The notes under the pieces were generated by a model. The model searched no databases. It had not been told where the DNA came from and saw only the letters and a list, made by a program, of their open reading frames with translations. This document shows, in pieces, positions 54,946-63,946 of a stretch of DNA of 64,000 bases. Within the stretch, counting starts at the first letter, position 1. Each line of letters opens with the position of its first letter. The translations under genes were made by a program, and so were the position numbers. Origin of the DNA: CBDFKF01 sp965248765 (lineage in GTDB: Bacteria; Pseudomonadota; Alphaproteobacteria; VGEJ01); contig CBDFKF010000004.1 of NCBI GenBank assembly GCA_965248765.1, positions 2,852,001 through 2,916,000 on the forward strand. The letters run 5' to 3'.

Positions 54946-57449
54946 GTGATATTGAGGCACCGAAGGAAAAGAAGTCGCTTAGCATCGCTAAGCCGCGCCG
55001 GCTTGAGCTCAACAAGACGGTCGGCTCAGGGCAGGTGCGTCAGAGCTTCTCCCACGGGCGCTCAAAAACCGTCCAAGTCGAGGTCAAGAAGAAACGGACG
55101 ATCGCGCGTGCGGTGTCCGCCCCAGTGGAGGCCCCGCCGCCGCTGCCTGTCGTCGAGGCCCCGCCACCCGCGGCGCCGGTCGAAACCGAGGCTGCGGCGG
55201 CCGAGCCCGACTCAACCAAGGTCCGCGTGATGCTGCGGACCCTGACCGATGAAGAGAAGGATGCCCGCTCCCGCGCCCTCGACGGCGCGTTGAGAGCCGA
55301 CGAGGAAGCACGCCAACGCGCCGAGGTCGAGACGGTGCGCCGCGTCGAAGAGGAAGCGCGCCTTACCCGTGAGCGCGGGGAAGCGGAGCGGCGCAGCAAA
55401 GAAGAAGAAGACCGCAAACGCACGGAGTCTGAGGCTCGGCGGAAAGCGGAGGAACAGGCGGCACAGCGGCTCACTGAGGAGAAGCCGGAGGACGCTGAGG
55501 CCAGAGGGCGGTTGGGCCGCACCGATCGGCCGCGTCTGGCGCTGCAACGCCGACTCCAGCCGCGCCGCCGTGGCGGCAAGATGACAATGGCCCAGGCTCT
55601 CAACGAAAACGAGCGGGTGCGCAGCCTGGCTTCTATGCGGCGGGCGCGAGAACGGGAGCGCCGCGCCACCTCCCCGGATGCCGGGCCCGAGAAGATTATT
55701 CGCGATGTCGTCATCCCCGAGACGATCACCGTCCAGGAACTCGCCAACCGCATGGCCGAGCGTGGCGTGGACGTCGTCAGGACGTTGATGAACATGGGGG
55801 TCATGGCGACTATCAATCACGACGTTGAAGCAGACACCGCCGAGCTCGTCGTGGCGGAGTTTGGCCACCGCTATCGGCGGGTAAGCGAGGCGGATGTCGA
55901 AATTGGCCTCGAAGGCGACGCCGATCCCGCCGGCGCAGCCCGCCCGCGGGCGCCGGTGGTGACCGTGATGGGTCACGTCGACCACGGCAAGACCTCACTG
56001 CTCGATGCCCTGCGCAAGACCGACGTCGCCGCCGGCGAGGCTGGCGGTATCACCCAGCATATCGGGGCCCATCAGGTCGAGCTCCCGTCGGGCCAACAAA
56101 TCACGTTTCTCGATACTCCGGGACACGAGGCCTTTACAGCGATGCGCTCGCGTGGGGCCAGCGTCACCGATCTCGTCGTGTTGGTAGTGGCAGCCGACGA
56201 CGGCATCATGCCGCAGACGGTGGAGGCGATAGATCATGCCCGCGCCGCAGAAGTGCCGATCATCATCGCCATCAACAAGATCGACAAACCCGACGCCGAT
56301 GCCGACCGCGTGCGTCGCGACTTATTGCAGCACGATCTGGTCGTGGAAGGCATGGGCGGGGATGTGCTCGCCGTCGAGGTGTCGGCGACGGTGGGGACCA
56401 ACCTCGACCGACTGGTCGAGACGATCCTGCTGCAGGCCGAGGTGCTGGAGCTGGACGCCAACCCAGACCGCCCAGCACACGGCGTGATCATCGAATCGCG
56501 TGTTGATCGCGGACGGGGTATCACGGCGACCGCCTTGGTGCAGCGCGGAACCCTGCGGGTCGGCGACATCGTCGTTGCCGGCGGCGAGTCGGGCCGCGTG
56601 CGGGCGCTCATGGACGATCGCGGTACCAACCTGGATGAGGCCGGACCGTCCGTCCCGGTCGAGGTGCTGGGACTCAACGGCCTGCCAGAAGCGGGCGATG
56701 AGTTCGCCGTGGTGGAGAGCGAGGCCCGTGCCCGCGAGGTCGCTGAGTTCCGAACGCGCCGTGCTCGTCAAAAGCGGATCGCGGGGACACCGCTCTCGCT
56801 CGAGCAGATATTCTCGAAGATCCAGGAAGGCGAGCTCAAAGAGCTGCCGGTTCTGATCAAGACCGATGTCCACGGCTCGCTCGAGGCAATACTCGGCGCG
56901 CTCGCGAGCATGGGCACCGACGAGGTCGCGGTGCGGGTGCTACACGGCGGCGTTGGTGCTATCAGCGAATCGGATATCGATCTGGCGATGGCGTCCGAAG
57001 CGCTGGTAATCGGGTTCAACGTTCGCGCCAACAAGAAAGCCCGAGATCTCGCCCTGAGCAGTGGTACCGAAATCCGTTACTACTCTGTCATCTACGAGCT
57101 CGTCGACGAGCTGAAATCGGTGCTGAGCGGAATGCTCGCGCCGCGGGTCAGCGAGAACTTCCTCGGCAACGCCGAGGTGCTCGAAGTATTCAGGATATCG
57201 AAGGTCGGCCGTGTGGCGGGCTGCCGTGTGACGGACGGCCTCATGCGGCGCGCGGCCAAGGTGCGGCTGCTGCGCGATAGTGTGGTCGTTCATGAAGGAA
57301 CGTTGAGCGCGCTCAAGCGCTTCAAAGAGGATGTGCGCGAAGTCCGCGAAGGCATGGAATGCGGCATGTCCTTCGACAACTACCAGGATCTCCAGGTCGG
57401 CGACGTCATCGAGGCGTTCGAGGTGGAGGAAGTCGCCCGGACGCTGTAA
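54942..57449 (+). CDS. infB: Translation initiation factor IF-2
   Basis: 835 residues. A long charged N-terminal region (about 1-200) rich in Glu/Arg/Ala, an IF2_N-like segment (ITVQELANRMAERGVDVV), the GTPase domain with G1 GHVDHGKT near residue 343, G3 DTPGHEAF, G4 NKIDKPDAD, then domains II-IV ending in GMECGMSFDNYQDLQVGDVIEAFE in two parts. Places fMet-tRNA on the 30S subunit. ATG overlaps the upstream stop (ATGA). Confidence 0.98.
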   Translation: MSDIEAPKEKKSLSIAKPRRLELNKTVGSGQVRQSFSHGRSKTVQVEVKKKRTIARAVSAPVEAPPPLPVVEAPPPAAPVETEAAAAEPDSTKVRVMLRTLTDEEKDARSRALDGALRADEEARQRAEVETVRRVEEEARLTRERGEAERRSKEEEDRKRTESEARRKAEEQAAQRLTEEKPEDAEARGRLGRTDRPRLALQRRLQPRRRGGKMTMAQALNENERVRSLASMRRARERERRATSPDAGPEKIIRDVVIPETITVQELANRMAERGVDVVRTLMNMGVMATINHDVEADTAELVVAEFGHRYRRVSEADVEIGLEGDADPAGAARPRAPVVTVMGHVDHGKTSLLDALRKTDVAAGEAGGITQHIGAHQVELPSGQQITFLDTPGHEAFTAMRSRGASVTDLVVLVVAADDGIMPQTVEAIDHARAAEVPIIIAINKIDKPDADADRVRRDLLQHDLVVEGMGGDVLAVEVSATVGTNLDRLVETILLQAEVLELDANPDRPAHGVIIESRVDRGRGITATALVQRGTLRVGDIVVAGGESGRVRALMDDRGTNLDEAGPSVPVEVLGLNGLPEAGDEFAVVESEARAREVAEFRTRRARQKRIAGTPLSLEQIFSKIQEGELKELPVLIKTDVHGSLEAILGALASMGTDEVAVRVLHGGVGAISESDIDLAMASEALVIGFNVRANKKARDLALSSGTEIRYYSVIYELVDELKSVLSGMLAPRVSENFLGNAEVLEVFRISKVGRVAGCRVTDGLMRRAAKVRLLRDSVVVHEGTLSALKRFKEDVREVREGMECGMSFDNYQDLQVGDVIEAFEVEEVARTL

Positions 57450-57483
57450 TCGGGCCACGTCCGCCGCATATGCGAGTCGAGCC

Positions 57484-57918
57484 ATGGCCAACGAGCGTCG
57501 CGGTCGCGGCCGCCGTTCCCTCCGGGTGGGCGAAGCCCTGCGACATGCCCTTGCCGAAATGCTGCTGCGTGGAGCGCATCCCGGCGCCGCGCTCGACGGT
57601 GTGTCGATCACCGTGAGCGAGGTTCGCATCAGTCCCGATCTCCGGCATGCCCGCGCCTACGTGCTGCCGCTGGGCGGCCGGGCGACGACAAATGTGCTCG
57701 CAGAATTGCGCCGGCTCGCGCCGCAACTGCGGGGTCCGCTCGCGCGCGCGTTGCATCTCAGGCACGCGCCCGCCATCGAGTTCGAGGTCGACGGCTCGTT
57801 CGATGAAGCAACGCGGATCGAAGACGTTCTCCGGGAGACCGGAACCGTGGGCGAAGGCGACGACGAACCCGGCGGGGAGCACGTCATACGCACCGAGGAT
57901 GAACCCCCCCACGGGTGA
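57484..57918 (+). CDS. rbfA: 30S ribosome-binding factor RbfA
   Basis: 144 residues from ATG 57484. KH-like RbfA fold: LRVGEALRHALAEMLLRG, VSEVRISPDLRHARAYVLPLGG in two parts, and HAPAIEFEVDGSFDEATRIEDVL. Assists 16S rRNA 5'-end maturation and cold adaptation. The C-terminal tail is acidic. Overlaps truB by 20 bases. Confidence 0.95.
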   Translation: MANERRGRGRRSLRVGEALRHALAEMLLRGAHPGAALDGVSITVSEVRISPDLRHARAYVLPLGGRATTNVLAELRRLAPQLRGPLARALHLRHAPAIEFEVDGSFDEATRIEDVLRETGTVGEGDDEPGGEHVIRTEDEPPHG

Positions 57919-58792
57919 GCGGGTCGACGGCTGGCTGGTGATCGACAAGCCGGTCGGCCCGACCTCGAGCCGCATCGTCGCGACGGTCAAGCGCGGTACC
58001 GGCGCGCGCAAGGCCGGTCACGGCGGAACCCTCGATCCCCTGGCCAGCGGCGTTCTGCCAGTCGCCCTGGGTGAAGCCACGAAGACCGTCTCGTTCGTGA
58101 TGAACGGAACGAAGCTCTACCGGTTCGCCGTCAGGTGGGGAGAGGCCCGAGCCACGGACGACAGCGAAGGTGCGGTGACGCAACGGAGCGAGGTTCGTCC
58201 CACGCGCCATGAGATTCAGCGAATCCTCAGCGAATTCACCGGCAATATCGATCAGGTGCCCCCCGCGTTCTCAGCGCTCAAGGTGGGAGGAAAGCGTGCA
58301 TACGCGTTGGCGCGTGCCGGCCAACCGCCCGATCTCGCGCCGCGCCAGGTGCAGATCGAGCGACTGTCGTTGCTGGAGGGGGGCGATTCGGAGACCACGT
58401 GGTTGGAAGTCGAATGTGGCAAGGGCATGTTCGTGCGCGGGCTCGCGCGCGACCTCGCCACGCGCCTTGGCACGGTCGGGCATGTCGCCGCGCTGCGGCG
58501 CCTGCGAGCGGGTCCGTTCGGCGAGAATCAGGCGATTTCTATAGAAAACCTTGACCTTCTGGGGCATAGTCGCGGCCTTGTAGGGCGTCTTCTGCCGCTT
58601 GTTGCGGCGCTGGCCGACATCCCGGCGTTGAACATCGGTGGTGGAGACGCCGAGAGGCTGCGTAGCGGCCAGTTCGTCCACGTCCCCGACATCGAGCGCG
58701 GCACCGTGTGCATCATGACGGCGGGCCGCCCGGTGGCGTTGGCGCGCGTCGACGGCGGGGTTGCGTGGCCGGAGCGTGTTTTCAACCTCTAG
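57899..58792 (+). CDS. truB: tRNA pseudouridine-55 synthase TruB
   Basis: 297 residues from ATG 57899 (GAGG just upstream, overlapping rbfA). Catalytic Asp in HGGTLDPLASGVLPVALGEATK (split: HGGTLDPLASG and VLPVALGEATK), FTGNIDQVPPAFSALKVGGKRAY region, and ECGKGMFVRGLARDLA. Makes psi-55 in the T loop of tRNAs. C-terminal PUA-like part included. Confidence 0.96.
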   Translation: MNPPTGERVDGWLVIDKPVGPTSSRIVATVKRGTGARKAGHGGTLDPLASGVLPVALGEATKTVSFVMNGTKLYRFAVRWGEARATDDSEGAVTQRSEVRPTRHEIQRILSEFTGNIDQVPPAFSALKVGGKRAYALARAGQPPDLAPRQVQIERLSLLEGGDSETTWLEVECGKGMFVRGLARDLATRLGTVGHVAALRRLRAGPFGENQAISIENLDLLGHSRGLVGRLLPLVAALADIPALNIGGGDAERLRSGQFVHVPDIERGTVCIMTAGRPVALARVDGGVAWPERVFNL

Positions 58793-58806
58793 GCTGGAGT
58801 TTGAAG

Positions 58807-59076
58807 ATGTCGATCACGACCGAACGAAAAAAGGAGCTGATCGGTGAATTCGCCGGCAAAGCGAGCGACACCGGATCTCCTGAGGTGCAAGTGGCGATCT
58901 TGACGGAGCGCATCACAAACCTCACCGAACACTTCAAAGAACACCGGAAAGACCTGCACTCGCGGCGCGGCCTGCTGCGGATGGTGAGCCGGCGCCGGCG
59001 ATTGCTGGACTACCTCAACGGCAAGAACCCCGCGCGTTACCGGGAGGTGATTCAGCGGCTGGGCCTGCGCAAGTAG
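58807..59076 (+). CDS. rpsO: 30S ribosomal protein S15
   Basis: 89 residues from ATG 58807. KASDTGSPEVQVAILTERI, NLTEHFKEHRKDLHSRRGL and the closing YLNGKNPARYREVIQRLGLRK region are universal S15 features. Lies between truB (14 bp) and pnp (196 bp), the common order. Confidence 0.98.
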   Translation: MSITTERKKELIGEFAGKASDTGSPEVQVAILTERITNLTEHFKEHRKDLHSRRGLLRMVSRRRRLLDYLNGKNPARYREVIQRLGLRK

Positions 59077-59229
59077 GTGCTGGCAGGCGCGACCGTAGAT
59101 CTGAGCACGAACACGTACTTTCATGGACATTTGACTGGCCGTCGCCGCCTCGCTGAGGACGGTGGTGGGCCGCAATGTCGTTTGCATTGATCATGGATGG
59201 TCACTGACGGCCATACCGACAGCCTGGAC

Positions 59230-59249
59230 GCACCGCACTGGGGCGGTGC
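59230..59249 (+). promoter_or_regulatory. Hairpin in the rpsO-pnp spacer / pnp leader
   Basis: GCACCGC (59230-59236), loop ACTGGG, GCGGTGC (59243-59249), 23 bases before the pnp start. pnp leaders in enterobacteria carry hairpins cut by RNase III for autoregulation. A similar role here is inferred from position only. Confidence 0.45.
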
Positions 59250-59272
59250 TTCCTCGAAGAGAAGGAAGAGGG

Positions 59273-61396
59273 ATGTTTACGAAGTATCGCAAGGAAATGG
59301 AATGGGGCGGGAGGCCCCTGATTCTCGAGGCGGGGCACATAGCGCGACAGGCCGATGGCGCTGTATTGGTGACGTATGGGGAAACGGTCGTTCTGTGCAC
59401 CGCCGTCGCCCAGCGCTCGCCGCGCGTGGGCGTCGATTTCTTCCCGCTCACCGTGAACTATCAAGAAAAAGCATTTGCTGCCGGCAAGATTCCGGGTGGG
59501 TTCTTCAAGCGCGAGGGGCGCCCGGCCGAGAAGGAGGTGCTGACCTCGCGGCTGATCGACCGCCCCATCCGGCCGCTGTTCGCCAAGGGATTCCGCAACG
59601 AGACCCAAGTCATTTGCACGGTGCTGTCGCATGACCTTGAGAACGACCCCGACGTTACCGCACTCATCGGGGCGTCTGCCGCACTGACCCTTTCCGGCAT
59701 TCCCTTTCTCGGACCCGTGGGCGCCGCGCGCGTCGGTTACATCGATGGCGAGTACTCGCTGAACACCCGAGTCGACGAGCGAGCGGGGAGCGCCCTCGAT
59801 CTGGTGGTTGCCGGCACCGCGGAGGCTGTCCTCATGGTCGAATCGGAGGCAGCCGAGCTCAGTGAGGACCTCATGCTCGGCGCCGTGACATTTGGCCACA
59901 AGGCGTTTCAACCGGTGATCGAGCTCATCATCGATCTCGCCGAGAGCGGCGCCAAGGAACCGTGGGTCGTTCCCGACGCCGAGGACGACCAAGCGCTGGT
60001 CGACCGCGTGCGCGAGCTTGCCGAGAACGACCTGCGCGGGGCCTATGAGGTGGTCGTCAAGCAAGAGCGGACAGAACGCGTCGGAGCCGTTCGCAGCCAA
60101 GCCATTGCGGCGCTGGAGGAGGCCGGCGAGGATGCCACCGTCGCGGCGGGCTTGTTTAAAGGCCTCGAGCGCGAGATCGTCCGCGGCAATATTCTGAGCA
60201 CCGGAAGCCGGATCGACGGGCGCGATCTGAAGACGGTGCGCTCGATCGACGCAGAAGTTGGCTTCCTGCCCCGCGCCCACGGCTCGGCCGTCTTCACCCG
60301 TGGCGAGACCCAGGCGCTGGTGGTTACCACCTTAGGCACCGGTCAGGACGAGCAAGTGGTCGATGCACTCGACAGGGATTACCGGGAACATTTCATGCTG
60401 CACTACAACTTCCCGCCCTATTCCGTGGGCGAGGCAAGTTTTCTACGGAACCCGGGACGGCGAGAGATAGGCCATGGCAAGCTCGCCTGGCGCGCCCTGC
60501 ATGCACTCATGCCCGATCGCGAAGCCTTCCCCTATACCGTGCGGCTCGTCTCGGAGATCACCGAGTCGAACGGTTCATCGTCGATGGCGACGGTGTGCGG
60601 CGCTTCGCTCTCCCTGATGGACGCGGCGGTTCCGCTCAAGGCGCCGGTTGCCGGCATAGCGATGGGGCTGATCCTCGAAGACTCCGGCTATGCGGTGCTC
60701 TCCGACATCCTCGGTGATGAGGATCACCTCGGCGATATGGACTTCAAGGTCGCTGGCACGGCCGATGGGATCACCGCGCTGCAGATGGACATCAAAGTGA
60801 CCGGGGTGACCGAGGAGATCATGCGCACGGCGCTCGAGCAGGCGCATGAAGGCCGCCTGCATATCCTCGACGAGATGGGCAAGGCCCTCAGCACGGCGCG
60901 CCATGACATCAATGCCTATGCGCCGCGCATCACCACGATCACGATTCCACGGGATAAGATCCGCGAGGTCATCGGTACCGGCGGGAAGGTCATTCGGGAG
61001 ATCTGTGAGCAGACCAACACCAAGATCGATATCGAAGATGACGGCACAATCAAAGTAGCGGCGACGGAGGCCACAAGCGGCGACGCCGCGATCAAGCTCA
61101 TTCGCGACATCGTCGCCGAGCCGGAAGTAGGGGTGATCTATAGAGGCAAGGTCGTCAAGACGCTTGACTTCGGCGCGTTCGTCAACTTCATCGGTAACCG
61201 AGACGGCCTCGTGCATATCAGCGAACTCGCCGACAAGCGGGTAACGCACGTGACCGACGTGGTCAAAGAGGGCGACGAGGTGAAGGTCAAGGTTCTCGCG
61301 ATCGACGATCGGGGCAAGGTGCGGCTTAGCCTACGTGCCGTCGATCAACAAACGGGGGCGGACCTCACGGTGCAGCTGGAGGCGGCAAACGAATAA
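59273..61396 (+). CDS. pnp: Polyribonucleotide nucleotidyltransferase (PNPase)
   Basis: 707 residues from ATG 59273 (AAGGAAGAGG upstream). Two RNase PH domains (PGGFFKREGRPAEKEVLTSR region; FPPYSVGEASFLRNPGRREIGHGKLA region), a KH domain (IPRDKIREVIGTGGKVIREI) and an S1 domain (YRGKVVKTLDFGAFVNFIG). Phosphorolytic 3'-5' exoribonuclease and degradosome partner. Last gene of the rimP-pnp run. Confidence 0.98.
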   Translation: MFTKYRKEMEWGGRPLILEAGHIARQADGAVLVTYGETVVLCTAVAQRSPRVGVDFFPLTVNYQEKAFAAGKIPGGFFKREGRPAEKEVLTSRLIDRPIRPLFAKGFRNETQVICTVLSHDLENDPDVTALIGASAALTLSGIPFLGPVGAARVGYIDGEYSLNTRVDERAGSALDLVVAGTAEAVLMVESEAAELSEDLMLGAVTFGHKAFQPVIELIIDLAESGAKEPWVVPDAEDDQALVDRVRELAENDLRGAYEVVVKQERTERVGAVRSQAIAALEEAGEDATVAAGLFKGLEREIVRGNILSTGSRIDGRDLKTVRSIDAEVGFLPRAHGSAVFTRGETQALVVTTLGTGQDEQVVDALDRDYREHFMLHYNFPPYSVGEASFLRNPGRREIGHGKLAWRALHALMPDREAFPYTVRLVSEITESNGSSSMATVCGASLSLMDAAVPLKAPVAGIAMGLILEDSGYAVLSDILGDEDHLGDMDFKVAGTADGITALQMDIKVTGVTEEIMRTALEQAHEGRLHILDEMGKALSTARHDINAYAPRITTITIPRDKIREVIGTGGKVIREICEQTNTKIDIEDDGTIKVAATEATSGDAAIKLIRDIVAEPEVGVIYRGKVVKTLDFGAFVNFIGNRDGLVHISELADKRVTHVTDVVKEGDEVKVKVLAIDDRGKVRLSLRAVDQQTGADLTVQLEAANE

Positions 61397-61544
61397 CGGC
61401 GCGCACCAGCGCGAGCCGCCGAAACGCCTGCATCCGCTTGGACACCCGCCAACACGAGAACCATATAGATGGTAACATTCCTGTCGTCGACCGGCCCCGG
61501 CACGAGCATTCGTGGCGCTATGCCGCGATGCTGAGGTGGATGCC

Positions 61545-62942
61545 TTGAAACCGCTCAATCCCATCGTTCTCTCGGGCAAAGAGGTATTGCCGCTCGTCGA
61601 GGGCGGCAAAGGCATCAGCATCACCAATGGCCGGTGCTCGGGGGCGTGGGCGGCCGCCGGCGGCGTCGGCACCTTTTCGGGTGTCAACGCCGATTCGCGT
61701 GACGAACAAGGTCGCATCATTCCGCAGATCTACCACGGTCGGACCCGGCGCGAACGGCACGAGGAGCTGGTCGCGTACGCGATCCGCGGTGGAATCACCC
61801 AGGCCCAAATTGCCCATGAGGTCTCAGGTGGCGCGGGTCGGCTTCACGTGAATGTGCTGTGGGAGATGGGCGCCGCCGAGCGGGTGTTGCACGGTGTCCT
61901 CGACGGCGCGCGAGGCCTCATCGACGGCATTACGTGCGGTGCGGGTATGCCCTATCGCCTCGGCGAGGTGGCAACGCGCTACGGCATCCACTACTACCCG
62001 ATCGTGTCCTCGGCGCGGGCCTTCCGGGCTCTGTGGAAGCGCGCGTATCACAAGTTCGCGGATTGGATGGGCGGGGTCGTCTACGAGGACCCGTGGCGCG
62101 CCGGCGGCCACAACGGTCTCTCCAATAGCGAGAATCCTGCCGAGCCGGAGTCGCCCTATCCGCGGGTGCTCGCGCTGCGTCGCGACATGCGGGGCTTCGG
62201 CCTCGATCAAACGCCGATACTGATGGCCGGTGGCGTGTGGTGCCTGCGCGAATGGACCGACTGGATCGACAATCCCGAGCTTGGTCCCATCGCCTTCCAG
62301 TTCGGCACGCGCGGACTACTGACCCAGGAGAGCCCGATCCCCGACGCCTGGAAGCGGCGGCTACTGACCATCAAGGAGGGCGACATATCGCTCAACCGAT
62401 TCAGCCCTACCGGTTTCTGGTCGTCGGCTCTCAACAACGCGTTCATTCAGGAGCTGCGCCAGCGCGCTGGGCGTCAGGTGCCGTACAGTCGGGAGCCTGT
62501 GGGCACCCACACCACGCCCTTCGCCGTTAGCGCGCGCAAACGCACGGTGTACATGACGGCGGACGACAAGACGCGCGCGGAGAGGTGGGTTGCTGCCGGC
62601 TTTACCGAGGCACTGCGAACGCCCGATTCAACGCTCATTTTCGTCACGCCCGAGAAGGCCCACCGAATCCGTACCGACCAGATCGAATGCATGGGTTGCC
62701 TCAGCGAATGCCTATTTTCCAACTGGTCACAGGCACCTTCGGGGAACACCGGCAAAAAGACCGACCCGCGCAGCTTCTGCATTCAGAAGACGCTCCAGGA
62801 CGCGATCCACGGTGATGATGTGGAGAACGAGTTGATCTTCTCCGGGCATGGCGCCTATCGTTTCGGCACCGATCCGTTCTATTCCAACGGCTTTGTCCCA
62901 ACCGTGAAGCAACTGGTGGATCGCCTCTGCGATGGCAACTAA
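61545..62942 (+). CDS. Nitronate monooxygenase-like flavoprotein
   Basis: 465 residues from TTG 61545, chosen because GAGGTGG sits six bases upstream; GTG 61512 or 61536 would be alternatives. TIM-barrel NMO pattern: GISITNGRCSGAWAAAGGVGT region, ITCGAGMPYRL, LMAGGVWCLREW, IAFQFGTRGLLTQES. Unusually it has a C-terminal Cys-containing block (IECMGCLSECLFSNW). It belongs to a long alphaproteobacterial subgroup whose substrate is not established. The stop overlaps irr by 11 bases. Confidence 0.78.
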   Translation: MKPLNPIVLSGKEVLPLVEGGKGISITNGRCSGAWAAAGGVGTFSGVNADSRDEQGRIIPQIYHGRTRRERHEELVAYAIRGGITQAQIAHEVSGGAGRLHVNVLWEMGAAERVLHGVLDGARGLIDGITCGAGMPYRLGEVATRYGIHYYPIVSSARAFRALWKRAYHKFADWMGGVVYEDPWRAGGHNGLSNSENPAEPESPYPRVLALRRDMRGFGLDQTPILMAGGVWCLREWTDWIDNPELGPIAFQFGTRGLLTQESPIPDAWKRRLLTIKEGDISLNRFSPTGFWSSALNNAFIQELRQRAGRQVPYSREPVGTHTTPFAVSARKRTVYMTADDKTRAERWVAAGFTEALRTPDSTLIFVTPEKAHRIRTDQIECMGCLSECLFSNWSQAPSGNTGKKTDPRSFCIQKTLQDAIHGDDVENELIFSGHGAYRFGTDPFYSNGFVPTVKQLVDRLCDGN

Positions 62943-63369
62943 GTCCGATACGAGCACCAATGCGGCGCGCCCGTACGCGGTGGCGCTCGAACGTCTCAAG
63001 GCGGCTCGACTGCGTCCGACGCGCCAGCGCATGGCGCTCGCCCGGCTTTTGTTCGAGGGCGAGCAGCGGCACGTGACGGCCGATGAGTTGCACGCCGAGG
63101 CACAGCGGGCCGAGATTCGGGTGTCGCTAGCGACGGTCTACAACACGCTGCATCAATTCACGAAGGTCAGTCTGCTGCGCGAAGTTGTCGTCGATTCCGG
63201 ACGATCCTACTTCGACACCAACACGAGCGAGCACCATCACTACTATTTCGAGTCGACGGGCCGTCTGATCGATATCCCGAGCGAGGCCGTGGATCTAACA
63301 GTGCAGCCGGCACCGCCCGAGGGCGCCCATGTCTCACGTATCGATGTGATCGTCAGGCTGCGGGAATAG
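62932..63369 (+). CDS. irr: Fur-family iron response regulator Irr
   Basis: 145 residues. Winged helix with LRPTRQRMALARLLFE and the recognition region VSLATVYNTLHQFTKVSLLREV, then the HHHYYFES motif that separates Irr from Fur/Zur/PerR. Irr is a heme-responsive regulator of alphaproteobacteria that represses or activates iron genes. A candidate Irr box lies 27 bp downstream, before the rubrerythrin gene. Confidence 0.88.
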   Translation: MATKSDTSTNAARPYAVALERLKAARLRPTRQRMALARLLFEGEQRHVTADELHAEAQRAEIRVSLATVYNTLHQFTKVSLLREVVVDSGRSYFDTNTSEHHHYYFESTGRLIDIPSEAVDLTVQPAPPEGAHVSRIDVIVRLRE

Positions 63370-63396
63370 CGACACTGCGGCAACTTATTATACGTT

Positions 63397-63411
63397 TTGG
63401 AATAGTTCTAA
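63397..63411 (+). promoter_or_regulatory. Candidate Irr box (ICE motif) upstream of rubrerythrin
   Basis: TTGGAATAGTTCTAA: an inverted repeat TTgGAA-TAG-TTCTAA with one mismatch to the symmetric form TTAGAA-N3-TTCTAA, which is close to the published Irr-binding consensus of alphaproteobacteria. It lies 115 bases before the rubrerythrin ATG and 27 bases after irr. Irr repression of an iron-storage or peroxide-scavenging gene would fit. Confidence 0.65.
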
Positions 63412-63526
63412 TCAGTTGACACGCGGGGGTTTTCGGCACATATAGCGGCCCACCTGGGGTCGAAATCGTCTTAAGCCAGCGGCGTGTCGATCCGCTGGCA
63501 ACAGAGCCAAACATGGAGGAACGCCC

Positions 63527-63946
63527 ATGCCGTCTCTTTCGGGAAGTAAAACCCACGACAATCTGAAAGACGCCTTCGCCGGCGAGTCACAGGCCAATCG
63601 GCGCTATCTTTATTTCGCGCAAAAGGCGGACGTCGAGGGCCACAACGATGTCTCGGCCCTGTTCCGTTCGACGGCCGAGGGCGAAACGGGCCATGCCCAC
63701 GGCCATCTCCACTACCTCGAGGAGGTGGGCGATCCGGCCACCGGCGAGCAGATCGGCGAGACCGGCGCGAACCTGAAGGCGGCGATCGCCGGCGAGACCT
63801 TCGAATACACCGACATGTATCCTGGCATGGCGAGGACTGCTCGCGACGAGGGTTTCGATGAAATCGCGACTTGGTTCGAGACGCTCGCCAAGGCCGAGAA
63901 GTCACATGCGGGACGTTTCCAAAAGGCTCTCGACGCGCTCGAATAA
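63527..63946 (+). CDS. Rubrerythrin-family protein (diiron, no rubredoxin domain)
   Basis: 139 residues. Four-helix ferritin-like fold: first helix NLKDAFAGESQANRRYLYFA with the ligand Glu, EGETGHAHGHLHYL, AAIAGETFEYTDMYPGMA region, and KAEKSHAGRFQKAL. It lacks the C-terminal rubredoxin-like CxxC domain of classical rubrerythrin. Probably reduces peroxide or handles iron. GGAGGAACG precedes the ATG. Confidence 0.9.
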   Translation: MPSLSGSKTHDNLKDAFAGESQANRRYLYFAQKADVEGHNDVSALFRSTAEGETGHAHGHLHYLEEVGDPATGEQIGETGANLKAAIAGETFEYTDMYPGMARTARDEGFDEIATWFETLAKAEKSHAGRFQKALDALE

